NCBI GenBank assembly: GCA_028868375.1
Contig: JAGWUP010000001.1
Span: 1 to 64,000 of the forward strand
Direction: 5' to 3'
DNA length: 64,000 nucleotides
From: Elusimicrobiota bacterium
GTDB lineage: Bacteria; Elusimicrobiota; Elusimicrobia; UBA1565; UBA9628
Shown: piece by piece, positions 36,375 to 45,041 of the stretch
How positions within the stretch are numbered: the first letter of the stretch is position 1
How the letters are laid out: the number at the start of each line of letters is the position of its first letter
Notes under the pieces: generated by a model
Database searches by the model: none
The model's input: only the letters and a program-made list of their open reading frames with translations
What the model was told of the DNA's origin: nothing
Program-made: the position numbers and the translations under genes

Positions 36375-36917
36375 TCAGCCCTGCTGGGCCAGGTAGGCGA
36401 CGATGGCCGCGCAGAAGGCCGGCAGGTCCTCAGGCTTGCGGGAGGTGATGAGGTTGCCGTCGACCACGACCGGCTGGTCGCTGTAGTCGGCGCCGGCGTT
36501 CTTGACGTCGTCGGCGATGGCGAAAAAGCAGGTGGCCGAGCGGCCGCGCAGCACGCCCGCCGAGCAGAGCAGCCAGGCCCCATGGCAGATCGCGGCGACG
36601 AGCCTGCCCAAGGCGAAGGCCTCGGCCACCAGGCGCGCCGGCTCCGGGTAGCGGCGCATGAAATCCGGGGCGAAGCCGCCGGGGACCAGGACGGCGTCCA
36701 AGGCCTTGGCGGAGACGTCCCCGTAGGAAGCCGTGACCGGGCAGGGATAGCCGAACTTGCCTTGATAGACCTGGCCGGGCTTGCGGCCGACCAGGGCGAC
36801 GTCCGCGCCGGCCTCGACCAGCCTATAATAAGGAACCCAGACCTCCAGGTCCTGGTACTGCTGCTCGACCAGCAGCGCGATCGTCCTGCCCTTGAGCGGT
36901 CTAAGGACCTGGGTCAT
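36375..36917 (-). CDS. DJ-1/PfpI-family protein
   Basis: A 180-residue class I glutamine amidotransferase-like protein. The family nucleophile elbow is AAICHGAWLLCSAG, with Cys at about 93; VLVPGGFAPDFMRR supplies the conserved Gly-rich turn and the upstream Glu is in LLVEQQYQDLEVW. Members act as deglycases, proteases or stress chaperones; the specific activity cannot be assigned. ATG 36917 overlaps the dehydrogenase stop (ATGA), implying co-translation. Pairing with a hydroxyacid dehydrogenase would suit detoxification of glyoxal-type compounds, which is an inference. Confidence 0.88.
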   Translation of the reverse strand: MTQVLRPLKGRTIALLVEQQYQDLEVWVPYYRLVEAGADVALVGRKPGQVYQGKFGYPCPVTASYGDVSAKALDAVLVPGGFAPDFMRRYPEPARLVAEAFALGRLVAAICHGAWLLCSAGVLRGRSATCFFAIADDVKNAGADYSDQPVVVDGNLITSRKPEDLPAFCAAIVAYLAQQG

Positions 36918-37912
36918 GCGGCTGGGAACAGCTCCCGGCAAAGCTCCCGGTCGACGGCATGCTCCGGCGCCTTCCTGCGGACCAAGGCGTCGACCAAGCC
37001 CTGGGCGGCCATCAGGCCCATCTTGGTCCGCGTCTCCAGGGAGGCGGAGGCCAGATGGGGTGCCAGCACGACGTTGCGCAGCCGGGAGAGCCCGGCGGCC
37101 GTCTTTGGCTCCAGCTCGTAGACGTCCAGCCCGGCGCCGCGGATGCGCCCGGCCCTCAGGGCCGCCACCAGGGCCTTCTCGTCGACGATCGGGCCCCGCG
37201 CCGCGTTGACGAGGCAGGCGGAGCGCCTCATGAGGGCGAAGGCGCGCGCGTCGATCAAATGGAAGGTCGAGGCATCGAGCACGCAGTGCAGGGTGACGAA
37301 GTCGGAGCCCCGAAGCAGCTCGTCCAACTCGCAGTAGCGCGCCCCGAACTGGCTTTCCAGCTCGGTAAACAGCCTCTGGCGGTCGTAATAGAGCACCTTC
37401 ATCCCGAAGCCCTGCGCCCGGCGGGCGACGGCCTGGCCGATGCGCCCGAAGCCGACGATGCCCAGCGTCTTGCCGTGCACGTCGCCGCCCAAAAACATCA
37501 TCGGGTCCCAGCCCTTGTAGCGCCCGGCGCGCATGAAGGCGTCCCCCTCCACGACGCGGCGCGAGGCGGCCAGAAGCAGGGCCCAGGTGAAATCGGCGGT
37601 GGTCTCGGTCAGGACCCCCGGGGTGTTCGAGACGACGACCCGCCGCAGGGCGCAGGCCTTCACGTCGACGTGGTCGAAGCCCACGGAATAGGTGGCCACG
37701 GCCTTCAGGCGCGGCGCGGCCTCCAAAAGCTCGACGTCGACCTTGTCCGTCAGGATGCAGAGCAGGCCGTCCTTGTCCCTGATCCGGCGCAAAAGCAGCG
37801 CGCGCGGCATCGCCGCATGCTTGTCGTAGCGCTCGAGCTTGAAGTGCTTCTCCAGCAGCGCGAAGGCCTCCTCCGGGATCGCCCGCGTCACCAAGACCTT
37901 CGGCCTGTCCAC
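36914..37912 (-). CDS. D-2-hydroxyacid dehydrogenase (glyoxylate/hydroxypyruvate reductase type)
   Basis: A 332-residue NAD(P)-dependent enzyme. It shows the Rossmann motif LGIVGFGRIGQAVARR, the substrate-site segment YSVGFDHVDVKACALRR, the arginine region LVNAARGPIVDEKALV and the catalytic His in VVLAPHLASASLETR. It should reduce glyoxylate, hydroxypyruvate or a related 2-keto acid. The frame is open further upstream, but GTG 37912, 6 bp after a perfect TATAAT, is the likely start and gives PKVLVTRAIPEEAF as the family-typical N-terminus. It is divergent from dus. Confidence 0.92.
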   Translation of the reverse strand: MDRPKVLVTRAIPEEAFALLEKHFKLERYDKHAAMPRALLLRRIRDKDGLLCILTDKVDVELLEAAPRLKAVATYSVGFDHVDVKACALRRVVVSNTPGVLTETTADFTWALLLAASRRVVEGDAFMRAGRYKGWDPMMFLGGDVHGKTLGIVGFGRIGQAVARRAQGFGMKVLYYDRQRLFTELESQFGARYCELDELLRGSDFVTLHCVLDASTFHLIDARAFALMRRSACLVNAARGPIVDEKALVAALRAGRIRGAGLDVYELEPKTAAGLSRLRNVVLAPHLASASLETRTKMGLMAAQGLVDALVRRKAPEHAVDRELCRELFPAA

Positions 37913-37918
37913 GCGCCG

Positions 37919-37924
37919 ATTATA
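37919..37924 (-). promoter_or_regulatory. -10 of a leaderless promoter (hydroxyacid dehydrogenase)
   Basis: A perfect TATAAT on the minus strand, 6 bp (CGGCGC) before GTG 37912. It decides the start codon of the gene. Confidence 0.65.
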
Positions 37925-37953
37925 CAAGAGTTGGCGGCCCGGCGGCCCCATGG

Positions 37954-37959
37954 TAAAAT
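37954..37959 (+). promoter_or_regulatory. Extended -10 of a leaderless promoter (dus)
   Basis: TGG-TAAAAT, ending 6 bp (CTCGAC) before ATG 37966. It lies back to back with the divergent TATAAT at 37919-37924. Confidence 0.65.
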
Positions 37960-37965
37960 CTCGAC

Positions 37966-38979
37966 ATGCTGGCCCTAGGCGAGCTGAAGCTGCCCTCGGC
38001 GATCATCCAGTCGCCCATGGCCGCCTGCACCGACCTGCCCTTCCGGCTGATCGCGCGGGAGAAGGGCCTGGCCTTCTCCTTTCTCGAGATGGTCTCGGCC
38101 CAGGCCCTGGTGCGGGACAACGAGAAGACCAAGCGCCTGCTGGCCACCGCGCCGCTCGACCGCCCCCTGGGAGCCCAGCTGCTCGGCTGCGAGCCGGCGG
38201 TCATGGCGGAGGCGGCCCGCATCATCGAGGGCCTGGGCTTCGACCTGCTCGACCTCAACCTCGGCTGCCCGGTGCGCAAGGTGACCGGCAACGGCGAGGG
38301 CTCGGCCCTGCTCAAGGAGCCGGACAAGGCGGAGAAAATCTTCGCCGCGGTGCGCCGCGCGGTGCGCATCCCGGTCACCGTCAAGACGCGCAAGGGCTTC
38401 GAGGATCCCTCCGGGGCGCAGGCCGTCGAGCTGGCGCGCCGCGCCCAGGCCCAGGGGCTTTGCGCCGTCACGGTCCACGGCCGCACGCAGGCCCAGCTCT
38501 ACTCCGGGCGCGCCGACTACGAGGCCATCGGCAAGGTCAAGGCCGCCGTGGGCATTCCCGTCGTCGGCAACGGGGACGTCGCCGGCGCCGAGGACGCGCT
38601 GCGCTTAAAGAGGATCAGCGGCTGCGACGGCGTGATGATCGGCCGCGCCGGCCTCGGCAACCCCTGGATCTACCGCAACCTCGACCGCGCCCTGGAGGGC
38701 AAGCCCGCCGCCCATGTCCCCGGCGCCGCGGAGCGGCGCGACACCCTGCTGCGCCACTTCGAGCTGGAGCTGGAGCATCAGGGAGCGCGCCACGCGGCCC
38801 TCAACATGCGCCGCATCGTCGTCTGGTACACCGCGGGGCTGCCGCAGAACAAGCCCCTGCGCGCGCAGGTCTGCCGCACGATGGACGTCTGCCTCATCCG
38901 CCGCCTCATCGAGGACTACTTCGCGTCCCTGCCGGAGGCCCTGCCTCCGCCGCAAGCCCCGCTGCTGCTGGCCGAATAG
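37966..38979 (+). CDS. dus: tRNA-dihydrouridine synthase, DusB-like
   Basis: A 337-residue FMN enzyme that should reduce uridine to dihydrouridine in tRNA D-loops. Typical segments are SPMAACTDLPFRLIAREKG, LGAQLLGCEPAVMAEAAR, LLDLNLGCPVRKVTGNGEGS (catalytic Cys in LGCP), VTVKTRKGF, VTVHGRTQAQLYSGRADY, PVVGNGDVAGAEDAL and MIGRAGLGNPWIY. The C-terminal helical tRNA-binding domain starts at about 250. It is preceded by a leaderless-type promoter and ends in a hairpin shared with the convergent DUF1015 gene. Confidence 0.95.
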   Translation: MLALGELKLPSAIIQSPMAACTDLPFRLIAREKGLAFSFLEMVSAQALVRDNEKTKRLLATAPLDRPLGAQLLGCEPAVMAEAARIIEGLGFDLLDLNLGCPVRKVTGNGEGSALLKEPDKAEKIFAAVRRAVRIPVTVKTRKGFEDPSGAQAVELARRAQAQGLCAVTVHGRTQAQLYSGRADYEAIGKVKAAVGIPVVGNGDVAGAEDALRLKRISGCDGVMIGRAGLGNPWIYRNLDRALEGKPAAHVPGAAERRDTLLRHFELELEHQGARHAALNMRRIVVWYTAGLPQNKPLRAQVCRTMDVCLIRRLIEDYFASLPEALPPPQAPLLLAE

Positions 38980-38988
38980 CCCGGCGCG

Positions 38989-39012
38989 CGCAAGCCCGCT
39001 ACGCGGGCTTAG
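38989..39012 (-). repeat. REP-like hairpin, short copy 3, between convergent stops
   Basis: Read on the minus strand it starts CTAAGCCCGCGTAGCGGGCT: the TAA is the stop codon of the DUF1015 gene. The stem is 8 bp with a 3-base loop (38992-39010). It matches the first 24 bp of the repeat at 60470-60536 except for a C/G change in each arm that keeps pairing. It probably acts as a two-way terminator. Confidence 0.65.
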
Positions 39013-40157
39013 AAACTCTTGAAGGCCAGGCCGGTGGCGATCTTCGGATAGAAGTAGGTGGACTTGGGCGGCAAGAGGCCGATGGCGGAAACGGCGCGGC
39101 GAATCTGGGAGACCGCCATCGGCTTGACGAAGACGGCCGCGCCGCCTTGGCGGCGCGCCAGCGCCTCGGCCCGCGCGGCGTCCGGGGTGTAGGCGATCCT
39201 GTCCGGGGGCACACGGCGCAGCAGCCGCCGGCCCAGCCACTCCACGCAGAGGCCGCTGCGGCAGCCGTCGCGGCCGGGCTCGCCCAGCCAGTAGCGGCCT
39301 TCCTCATAAAGGCCGAAGGCGTAGGGATCGCGGCTGCGCTCCAGGGCCCGCAGCAGGGCCGCCCTCGAGGCGCTGGGAGTCAGCCCATCGTCCGCGCGGG
39401 CGAGTCGATCCGCGACGATGCGGTGGGTGGGCAAGACGACCAGCCCGGCGTCCTCCTCGGGGCAGAGATAGGCCAGCACCGTCTGCGCGCCCGCCGACGG
39501 CCGCAGGCGATAATAGGCGCGGCTGACCTCATAGCGGTGGTGCCCGTCGGCGATGAGCAGGCGGGCCGGCCGGGCCGCGGCGGCCAGGGCCGCGGTCGCG
39601 CCGGCATCCCTCATGGCCCAGAGCCGGTAGCCGACGCCGGCCAGGCGGCCGCTGGCCAGCGGCCTGCCCGACTTGGCGCGCTTGAGCGCGCGGCGCGCGG
39701 CGCCGGAGGGATCCGGCAGCAGGCCGAAGATCGGGCTGATGTTGGCGCGCACGGCTCCCAGAAGCCTCAAGCGGTCCTTCTTGGGCTTGGCCAGGGTATG
39801 CTCATGGGCGATCACGAAGCGGGCATGCTCCGGCTTGACCGACAGGGCCGCCAAGAAGCCCGTGCGCGCGCGCAGGCGCCCGGCGGCGCGGAAGCGCTCC
39901 TCGACCACGTAGAAGGCGGCGGCGTCATCCTGGACCAGCCAGCCCTCCCGCAGCCAGCGCTCCCAGCGCCGCGCGGCCAGCGCGTACTTGTCCCGCCCGC
40001 CTTCCGGAAGCTCCAGATGGACGGCGTTGCGCTCCTCGCGGCGCAGGGCGGCCGCCCGCTCGGCGTCGATCACGTCGTAGGGCGGGCAGAGGGCGCGCGA
40101 GAGGGGAACGCGGCGCGGATCAAAGCGAACGGCCCGGAAGGGCCTGATGTCGGCCAT
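39009..40157 (-). CDS. DUF1015-family protein
   Basis: A 382-residue cytoplasmic protein. It begins with the family signature IRPFRAVRFDPRRV and CPPYDVID and contains FYVVEERFRAAGR, LLIADGHHRYEVSRAYYRL (a conserved HHRYE block), VVLPTHRIV and the C-terminal FPPK-like region LLPPKSTYFYPKIATGL. No biochemical role is established for the family; genomic links elsewhere are with serine or central metabolism genes, which this context does not confirm. A weak TTGACA lies upstream in the gap with the nadD gene. Confidence 0.9.
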   Translation of the reverse strand: MADIRPFRAVRFDPRRVPLSRALCPPYDVIDAERAAALRREERNAVHLELPEGGRDKYALAARRWERWLREGWLVQDDAAAFYVVEERFRAAGRLRARTGFLAALSVKPEHARFVIAHEHTLAKPKKDRLRLLGAVRANISPIFGLLPDPSGAARRALKRAKSGRPLASGRLAGVGYRLWAMRDAGATAALAAAARPARLLIADGHHRYEVSRAYYRLRPSAGAQTVLAYLCPEEDAGLVVLPTHRIVADRLARADDGLTPSASRAALLRALERSRDPYAFGLYEEGRYWLGEPGRDGCRSGLCVEWLGRRLLRRVPPDRIAYTPDAARAEALARRQGGAAVFVKPMAVSQIRRAVSAIGLLPPKSTYFYPKIATGLAFKSF

Positions 40158-40217
40158 CGGCGCCGATCATCTTGCCGGTTTCTCTCCGGGACTGTCAAGC
40201 TCGCCGCCAGAAATAGG

Positions 40218-40223
40218 TACAAT
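40218..40223 (+). promoter_or_regulatory. -10 of a near-leaderless promoter (nadD-yqeK)
   Basis: TACAAT ending 8 bp before GTG 40232. No Shine-Dalgarno sequence is present between them. Confidence 0.5.
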
Positions 40224-40231
40224 CGCCCGGC

Positions 40232-41365
40232 GTGAGGACGCTCGTCTTCGGGGGAAGCTTCGACCCGCCGCATGCCGGGCATGCGGCGCTGCTGGCCGCG
40301 GCCGCGCGCGCCCTGGATCCGGACTCGATCGTGATCGTGCCGGCCTGGCGCAACCCGCTTAAGCGCCGGGCGCCGGCCGGCCCGGCGGATCGGCTGGCGA
40401 TGGCCAAGGCCGGCCTGCTCGACGCCTTGCCCCCGCGCTGGCGCGCCAGGGCCTGGATCCACACCGCCGAGTTGTCGAGCGGCCGGCCGATCTACACGGT
40501 CGATACCCTTGCGCGATTGTCCGCGGACGCGCCCAAGGCCGAGCTGCATTTCGTCGTCGGCCACGACGCGGCCGCGGAATTCGGGCGCTGGAAGGACCCC
40601 CGGCGGCTGCGGCGGCTGGCGCGCTGGTGGACGGCCCGCCGCCCCGGAGCCGGCGGGCGCATCCCCTCGTTTTTCTCCATGCTGCGCTCGCCGATGCCGG
40701 CCGCCTCCTCCAGCGAGATCCGCGCCCGGCTGGCCGTGGGCGACGACGTCTCCGACTGCCTGCCCGCAGCGGTGCGCCGCCATATCGAGCGACGCGGACT
40801 CTACGGCCTGGGCCGCTTGAGAACGCTGCGGGGCCTGCTCGGCGCGCGGCGCTACGAGCATTCCCGCCACGTGGCCAGGCTGGCGGGGCGGCTGGCCCGG
40901 CGCTGGGGCTTGGACGAGGACCAGGCGCTATCGGCCGGCATCCTGCACGACTGCGGGCGCTCTGTGCCGGCGACGCGCATGGGGCGCTGCGCGCGCGCGC
41001 GCAAGCTTAAGCTCTCCCGGCGCGAGCAGACGGCCCGGCTGGCGCCGCTGCTACTCCACGCTTATCTTAGCGAGGACGTCTGCCGGCGCCGCTTCGGCGT
41101 GTCGGACCCGGCGGTGCTCTCGGCCGTGCGCAAGCACACCCTGGGCGATTCCCGCATGTCCCGGCTCGACCGGCTGCTCTACGTGGCGGATTCCTGCTCG
41201 CTCGACCGCTCCTATCCGGAGGCCTCAAAGCTGCGCGCGCTCGCCTTCGCCGATCTCGACCAAGCCTACGAGGCCTGCCTGGCCAACAAGCTGCGCGGCT
41301 GCCTCAAGGACGGCTCTTGGATCCATCCCCTCTCCCTTTCCGCATGGAATTCTCTGCGCGAGTAA
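40232..41365 (+). CDS. nadD: Fused nicotinate-nucleotide adenylyltransferase and YqeK-type HD hydrolase
   Basis: A 377-residue two-domain protein. Residues about 1-190 are NadD: FGGSFDPPHAGHAALL (nucleotide-binding HxGH), PAWRNPLKR, and SSSEIRARLAVGDDVSDCLP. It should make NaAD in NAD synthesis. Residues about 200-377 are a YqeK HD domain: RYEHSRHVARLAGRLARRW, GILHDCGR, KHTLGDSRMSRLDRLLYVAD. YqeK hydrolyses diadenosine tetraphosphate. The two are usually separate neighbouring genes; here they are one frame. The gene starts the order nadD-yqeK, LytR_C, rsfS, known from many bacteria. Confidence 0.93.
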   Translation: MRTLVFGGSFDPPHAGHAALLAAAARALDPDSIVIVPAWRNPLKRRAPAGPADRLAMAKAGLLDALPPRWRARAWIHTAELSSGRPIYTVDTLARLSADAPKAELHFVVGHDAAAEFGRWKDPRRLRRLARWWTARRPGAGGRIPSFFSMLRSPMPAASSSEIRARLAVGDDVSDCLPAAVRRHIERRGLYGLGRLRTLRGLLGARRYEHSRHVARLAGRLARRWGLDEDQALSAGILHDCGRSVPATRMGRCARARKLKLSRREQTARLAPLLLHAYLSEDVCRRRFGVSDPAVLSAVRKHTLGDSRMSRLDRLLYVADSCSLDRSYPEASKLRALAFADLDQAYEACLANKLRGCLKDGSWIHPLSLSAWNSLRE

Positions 41366-42285
41366 TCTGGCTGGAGCGGGCCCTGGCCCTGCTGCTGCTG
41401 GCCGCCGTTCTCGGGGCGGCGCGGCTGGACGCGCGCTCGCCGATCGCCCGGGACGCGTCGGAGGATCGGCCCTGGTCCTGCTGGCTGGCCCTGCGCGCCA
41501 AAACGAGCGAGCCCCCCGATCTGTTCTGGGCCCTCTATCAGCCCGCCCGCGGCGTCCTGACCCTGATCCACGTGCCCGAGAACTACCGGCTGCGCGGCCG
41601 CCGCACCCTGTCCCAGGTCTTCGCCACGGAGCGCCGGCGGCAGATGGGCGAGGTCGCCGCGGCCAGGGGCATGGCCGAGGCGGCGCAGCCGACGCTGGAG
41701 GAGGCGCTGCCCCGCGGAGTCGTCGACGCGCCCGCCTTCTATCTCGACTCCATGCCCGCCGGCGACGACGAGCCGGCCCTTAAGGCGCGCCGCTGGCTGC
41801 TCTCGCGCGTCGGCCCCTTGGGCCTCTGGCGCAGCCTGGCCCGCCGCCGGCTGGGCAAAGGACTGCCCCCGTTCGAGGCCTACCGCGTCGCCCAGGAAAT
41901 CCACGGGTTGAATCCCGTCCTCATCCAGGCGGCGGACCTGCCGGAAGGCCGCCAGCTCGCCCCCTATTTGGCCCGCCTGCTGGCCGCCCCCAGGCCGCTG
42001 CGGCGCCCCATCACGGCGGAGGTGCTCAACGCCTCCAGCCTCGACGGCCTCGCATCGGACATCGCAAAAATCCTAAGATCGCGGGGCGTGGACGTCGTCG
42101 ACACGGGAAACGCCTCGCCGCGGCAGCGAACGCTCGTCTACGATCGCTCGGGGCGCCCGGAGCTGGCGGCGGAGGTCCGGCGCCTGCTGCGTTGCCCGTC
42201 GGCAGAGGCGCTGACCAAGCTGGAGCCCGCGCGCTTGATCGACGTGACGGTGGCGGTGGCGGACGATTGCGCCGCAAGGGAGTGA
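41344..42285 (+). CDS. Membrane-anchored LytR_C-domain protein with a degenerate LCP-like part
   Basis: A 313-residue protein with one N-terminal helix (about 7-24), so the rest should be periplasmic. The C-terminal LytR_C domain is clear (about 220-285: ITAEVLNASSLDGLASDIAK and SRGVDVVDTGNAS). The middle part (about 45-215; ALYQPARGVLTLIHVPENYR) sits where the LytR-CpsA-Psr catalytic domain is found in relatives and resembles its first strands, but the usual Asp/Arg motifs are not evident. ATG 41344 overlaps the upstream gene by 22 bp. A cell-wall glycan role is likely but unproven. Confidence 0.75.
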   Translation: MEFSARVIWLERALALLLLAAVLGAARLDARSPIARDASEDRPWSCWLALRAKTSEPPDLFWALYQPARGVLTLIHVPENYRLRGRRTLSQVFATERRRQMGEVAAARGMAEAAQPTLEEALPRGVVDAPAFYLDSMPAGDDEPALKARRWLLSRVGPLGLWRSLARRRLGKGLPPFEAYRVAQEIHGLNPVLIQAADLPEGRQLAPYLARLLAAPRPLRRPITAEVLNASSLDGLASDIAKILRSRGVDVVDTGNASPRQRTLVYDRSGRPELAAEVRRLLRCPSAEALTKLEPARLIDVTVAVADDCAARE

Positions 42286-42308
42286 CATGAAATTCGAGGC
42301 GCGCACAT

Positions 42309-42680
42309 ATGGGACGAGGATTTAGGTTCGTCGCCGCCGCCGCCGCGCGGGCGCTGGCGGACAAGAAAGCGGAGGACGTGACGCTGCTGCACGTCTCGCG
42401 CATCAGCCCGCTGACCGATTACATGCTGCTGGCCACCGCCACGTCCAAGCCGCACCTGGACGCCCTGGAGCAGGAGCTGGACAAGGCCGCCAAGGACTAC
42501 CACCTGACGCCCTTGCGGCGCTCCCGGCCGCGCAGCGAGATTTGGCGGGTCGTCGACTACGGCGGCGTCATCGTCCACCTGATGACGGCGGAGTCCCGCA
42601 GCCTCTACGCCCTGGAGAAAATCTATCCCGACGCCAGGCGGGTGAACTGGCGGCGAGAAGCGGCGCCGCGCGCGCGCTAA
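42309..42680 (+). CDS. rsfS: Ribosomal silencing factor RsfS
   Basis: A 123-residue protein of the RsfS/Iojap family. It should bind ribosomal protein L14 and block subunit joining when nutrients are low. Typical segments are AARALADKKAEDVTLLHVS, SPLTDYMLLATATS and the C-terminal EIWRVVDYGGVIVHLMTAE. Length fits the family. It lies directly after the nadD-yqeK and LytR_C genes, its usual place. Its TAA overlaps the argS start as TAATG. Confidence 0.93.
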   Translation: MGRGFRFVAAAAARALADKKAEDVTLLHVSRISPLTDYMLLATATSKPHLDALEQELDKAAKDYHLTPLRRSRPRSEIWRVVDYGGVIVHLMTAESRSLYALEKIYPDARRVNWRREAAPRAR

Positions 42681-44320
42681 TGCTCCTGCCCTCCCTGCGC
42701 CAAGCCCTGAGCGCGGCGGCCGAGGCCTGGGCCGGGCGCTGCGGGCTCTCGCTGCCCGACAACCTTCCCCTCAACCCCGCGCCCGCCCATCTCAAGGACG
42801 CCGACGTCAGCGTCCCCTGGGCGATGGCCCTGGCGAAGGCGGCCCGCATGCCGCCGCTCAAGATCGCCCAGGCCCTGGCCAAGGAGTGGGCCGCCCTCCA
42901 GCAAATCGAATCCGCGCAGGCGGCTGCGCCGGGCTTCGTCAACCTGCGGCTGCGCGCGCGGGCCCTCTGCGACAATCTCAAGGCCGTCACCCTGGCCCCG
43001 GATTCCTATGGCGCCGACCCGGCGGGCCCCAAGACCAGGATGCTGATCGAGTTCGTCTCCGCCAATCCGACCGGTCCCCTGCACCTGGCCTCCGGGCGCG
43101 GCGCCACCTTGGGCGACGCCCTCGTGCGGGTCTTAAACCGCCTCGGCCGCCGGGCCCAGGCCGAGTACTACGTCAACGACGCCGGAGCCCGGGTGGAATT
43201 GCTGGGCCAGTCGATCAAGGCCCGCTCCGAGGGCCGCGAGCCCCCGGAGAAGGGCTATCACGGGGCGTATCTGCAGGACCTCGCCTCGCAAGCCCCGGCG
43301 GAGGCTGCGGGCTGGGATGCCAAGGCCTGGGGGCATTACGCGATGGAGGCGCTGCTGGCCCAGCACAAGAAGGACATGGACGAGTTCGGCGTGCGCTTCG
43401 ACCGTTGGTACCGGGAAAGCGAGCTCTTCGCCAGCGACGCGGTCTCGAAAACCCTGGATTTTCTCAAACGGCGCGGGATGGTGTACGAGCGGGACGGCGC
43501 CGTCTGGCTGGGCACGGCGGCGGCGGAGGGCTCCCGGGACGACAAGGACCGGGTGCTCGTCAAGTCCGACGGCAATCCCACCTATTTTCTGCCCGACATC
43601 GCCTACCACAAGGACAAGTTCGACCGCGGCTTCGAGAAGCTCATCGACATCTGGGGCGCGGACCATCACGGCTACGTGCCGCGCATGCAGGCCGCCATCG
43701 CCGCCCTGGGCCGCTCTCCGGACGACTTTCACGCCATCGTGCACCAGTTGATCCATCTCTACCGCGGCAAGGAAGCGGTCAAGATGTCCAAGCGCGCCGG
43801 GGAGTTCGTGCGCCTGGCCGAGGTCGTCTCCGAGGTCGGGCGCGACGCCTGCCGCTTCTTCTTCGCCCTGCGCACGCCGGACAGCCACCTCAACTTCGAT
43901 CTGGAGCTGGCCAAAAAGCAGAGCTCGGAGAACCCCGTCTACTATTGCCAGTACGTCCACGCCCGCATCTGCTCGATCTTCCGCGAGGCGGCCAAGCAGG
44001 GCCTGCTGCCGGAGGGCTCCCCCCTGCCCGAGCCGGACGCGGCGCTCCTGACGGCCGGCGAGGAGCGCGCGCTCCTGGTCAAGATCGCCTGGTTTCCGGA
44101 AGCCCTCAAGGCCGTCGAGCGGGAGCTCTCCCCGCATCCCCTGGCCAACTACGTCCTGGAGCTGGCCGGGCTGTTCCATCCCTTCTACGAGAAGTGCCGG
44201 GTCCTCGACGCGGCCTCCCCGGAGCTCTCCCGCGCCCGCCTCCTATTGTGCGCCGGAGCGCGCGACACGGTGGCCCAGGGCCTGGGCCTGCTCGGGGTCA
44301 GCGCCCCCGAGCAGATGTAG
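42680..44320 (+). CDS. argS: Arginyl-tRNA synthetase
   Basis: A 546-residue class I aminoacyl-tRNA synthetase of normal length. The N-terminal ArgS additional domain (about 1-110) is followed by EFVSANPTGPLHLASGRGAT, with HLASGR in place of the HIGH motif as usual in ArgS. Further on come YYVNDAGARVELLG, the KMSKR motif in VKMSKRAGEFV, and the C-terminal DALR anticodon-binding domain (about 430-546). ATG 42680 overlaps the rsfS stop. Its last 23 bp overlap the convergent histidine kinase gene. Confidence 0.96.
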   Translation: MLLPSLRQALSAAAEAWAGRCGLSLPDNLPLNPAPAHLKDADVSVPWAMALAKAARMPPLKIAQALAKEWAALQQIESAQAAAPGFVNLRLRARALCDNLKAVTLAPDSYGADPAGPKTRMLIEFVSANPTGPLHLASGRGATLGDALVRVLNRLGRRAQAEYYVNDAGARVELLGQSIKARSEGREPPEKGYHGAYLQDLASQAPAEAAGWDAKAWGHYAMEALLAQHKKDMDEFGVRFDRWYRESELFASDAVSKTLDFLKRRGMVYERDGAVWLGTAAAEGSRDDKDRVLVKSDGNPTYFLPDIAYHKDKFDRGFEKLIDIWGADHHGYVPRMQAAIAALGRSPDDFHAIVHQLIHLYRGKEAVKMSKRAGEFVRLAEVVSEVGRDACRFFFALRTPDSHLNFDLELAKKQSSENPVYYCQYVHARICSIFREAAKQGLLPEGSPLPEPDAALLTAGEERALLVKIAWFPEALKAVERELSPHPLANYVLELAGLFHPFYEKCRVLDAASPELSRARLLLCAGARDTVAQGLGLLGVSAPEQM

Positions 44321-45008
44321 CGCGCCCCGCGGCGCCGGCGGGCAGGAGCAAGCGGAACAGCGCTCCGCCCCCGTCGGCCGACCCCCCCTCGGCGCGGCCG
44401 CCGTGGGCCTCGACGGCCTTGCGCGCCAGCGCCAGGCCCAGCCCCAGCCCTCTCGGCTTGTCGGTGCGGAAGGGTTCGAACAAGACAGAGGCCAATTCCG
44501 GATTGACGCCGGGGCCGCCGTCGCGGACCTCGATGACGGCGAAACCCTTGCTCTCGTAAACCGACGCCGACAACGTCCCTTCGGAAGGCATCGCCTCCAC
44601 GGCATTGTCGAGCAGGCGGCGGACGGCGTCGCCCAGGGCCTCCCCGTCGCCGTCGATCGAGACCGCCTCCAGCTTGGCCTGGACCTTGATTGGCGCGGGG
44701 ATCGCGGCCGAGCGCAGCTGCTCCTTAACCAGCGCGGCCAGATCAAGGCGGGCGCGCTTGAGCTGAAGGGGGCGGGAATAAGCCAGTATCTCGGCGATCA
44801 TCCGGTCGGCGCGGGCGATCTCGGAGGCGACGATCTCGAGATGCCTGGAGACCTTGGGGTCCAGCGCCCCCTCCTGCCCCAGGCGGGCCTGGATGAAATA
44901 AGCCGAGTTGCTGATCACGGCCAGCGGATTGCGCAGCTCGTGGCCCACGACGGAGGCGATGCGCCGGATCAGCTCGAGCCGCCGCTCCTCGTCGCCCATC
45001 GCCGCCAT
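44298..45008 (-). CDS. Small soluble histidine kinase
   Basis: A 236-residue kinase core without sensor or membrane segment. The phospho-acceptor helix is VGHELRNPLAVISNSAYFI (His about 23), followed by RADRMIAEILAYSRPLQL. The ATPase domain has LLDNAVEAMPSEG (N box), VRDGGPGVNPELASVLFEPF (G1 and F boxes) and PRGLGLGLALARKAVEAHGG (G2). With only a kinase core it must take its signal from a partner protein. The start may be ATG 45008 or ATG 44999; TATCAT lies 7 bp before the second. It is divergent from ccdA. Confidence 0.88.
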   Translation of the reverse strand: MAAMGDEERRLELIRRIASVVGHELRNPLAVISNSAYFIQARLGQEGALDPKVSRHLEIVASEIARADRMIAEILAYSRPLQLKRARLDLAALVKEQLRSAAIPAPIKVQAKLEAVSIDGDGEALGDAVRRLLDNAVEAMPSEGTLSASVYESKGFAVIEVRDGGPGVNPELASVLFEPFRTDKPRGLGLGLALARKAVEAHGGRAEGGSADGGGALFRLLLPAGAAGRATSARGR

Positions 45009-45029
45009 GATATCAAATGGCCAAAATGA

Positions 45030-45035
45030 TAAACT
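45030..45035 (+). promoter_or_regulatory. Extended -10 of a leaderless promoter (ccdA)
   Basis: TGA-TAAACT, ending 6 bp (GCCCTC) before GTG 45042. It defines the GTG as start and lies in the 33-bp gap between divergent genes. Confidence 0.6.
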
Positions 45036-45041
45036 GCCCTC

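Noticed and set aside
40158-40231. TTGACA promoter for the DUF1015 gene with an 18-bp spacer
   Set aside because: The -35 is good, but the matching -10 (CAAGAT) is poor, so it was left as a note rather than a feature.
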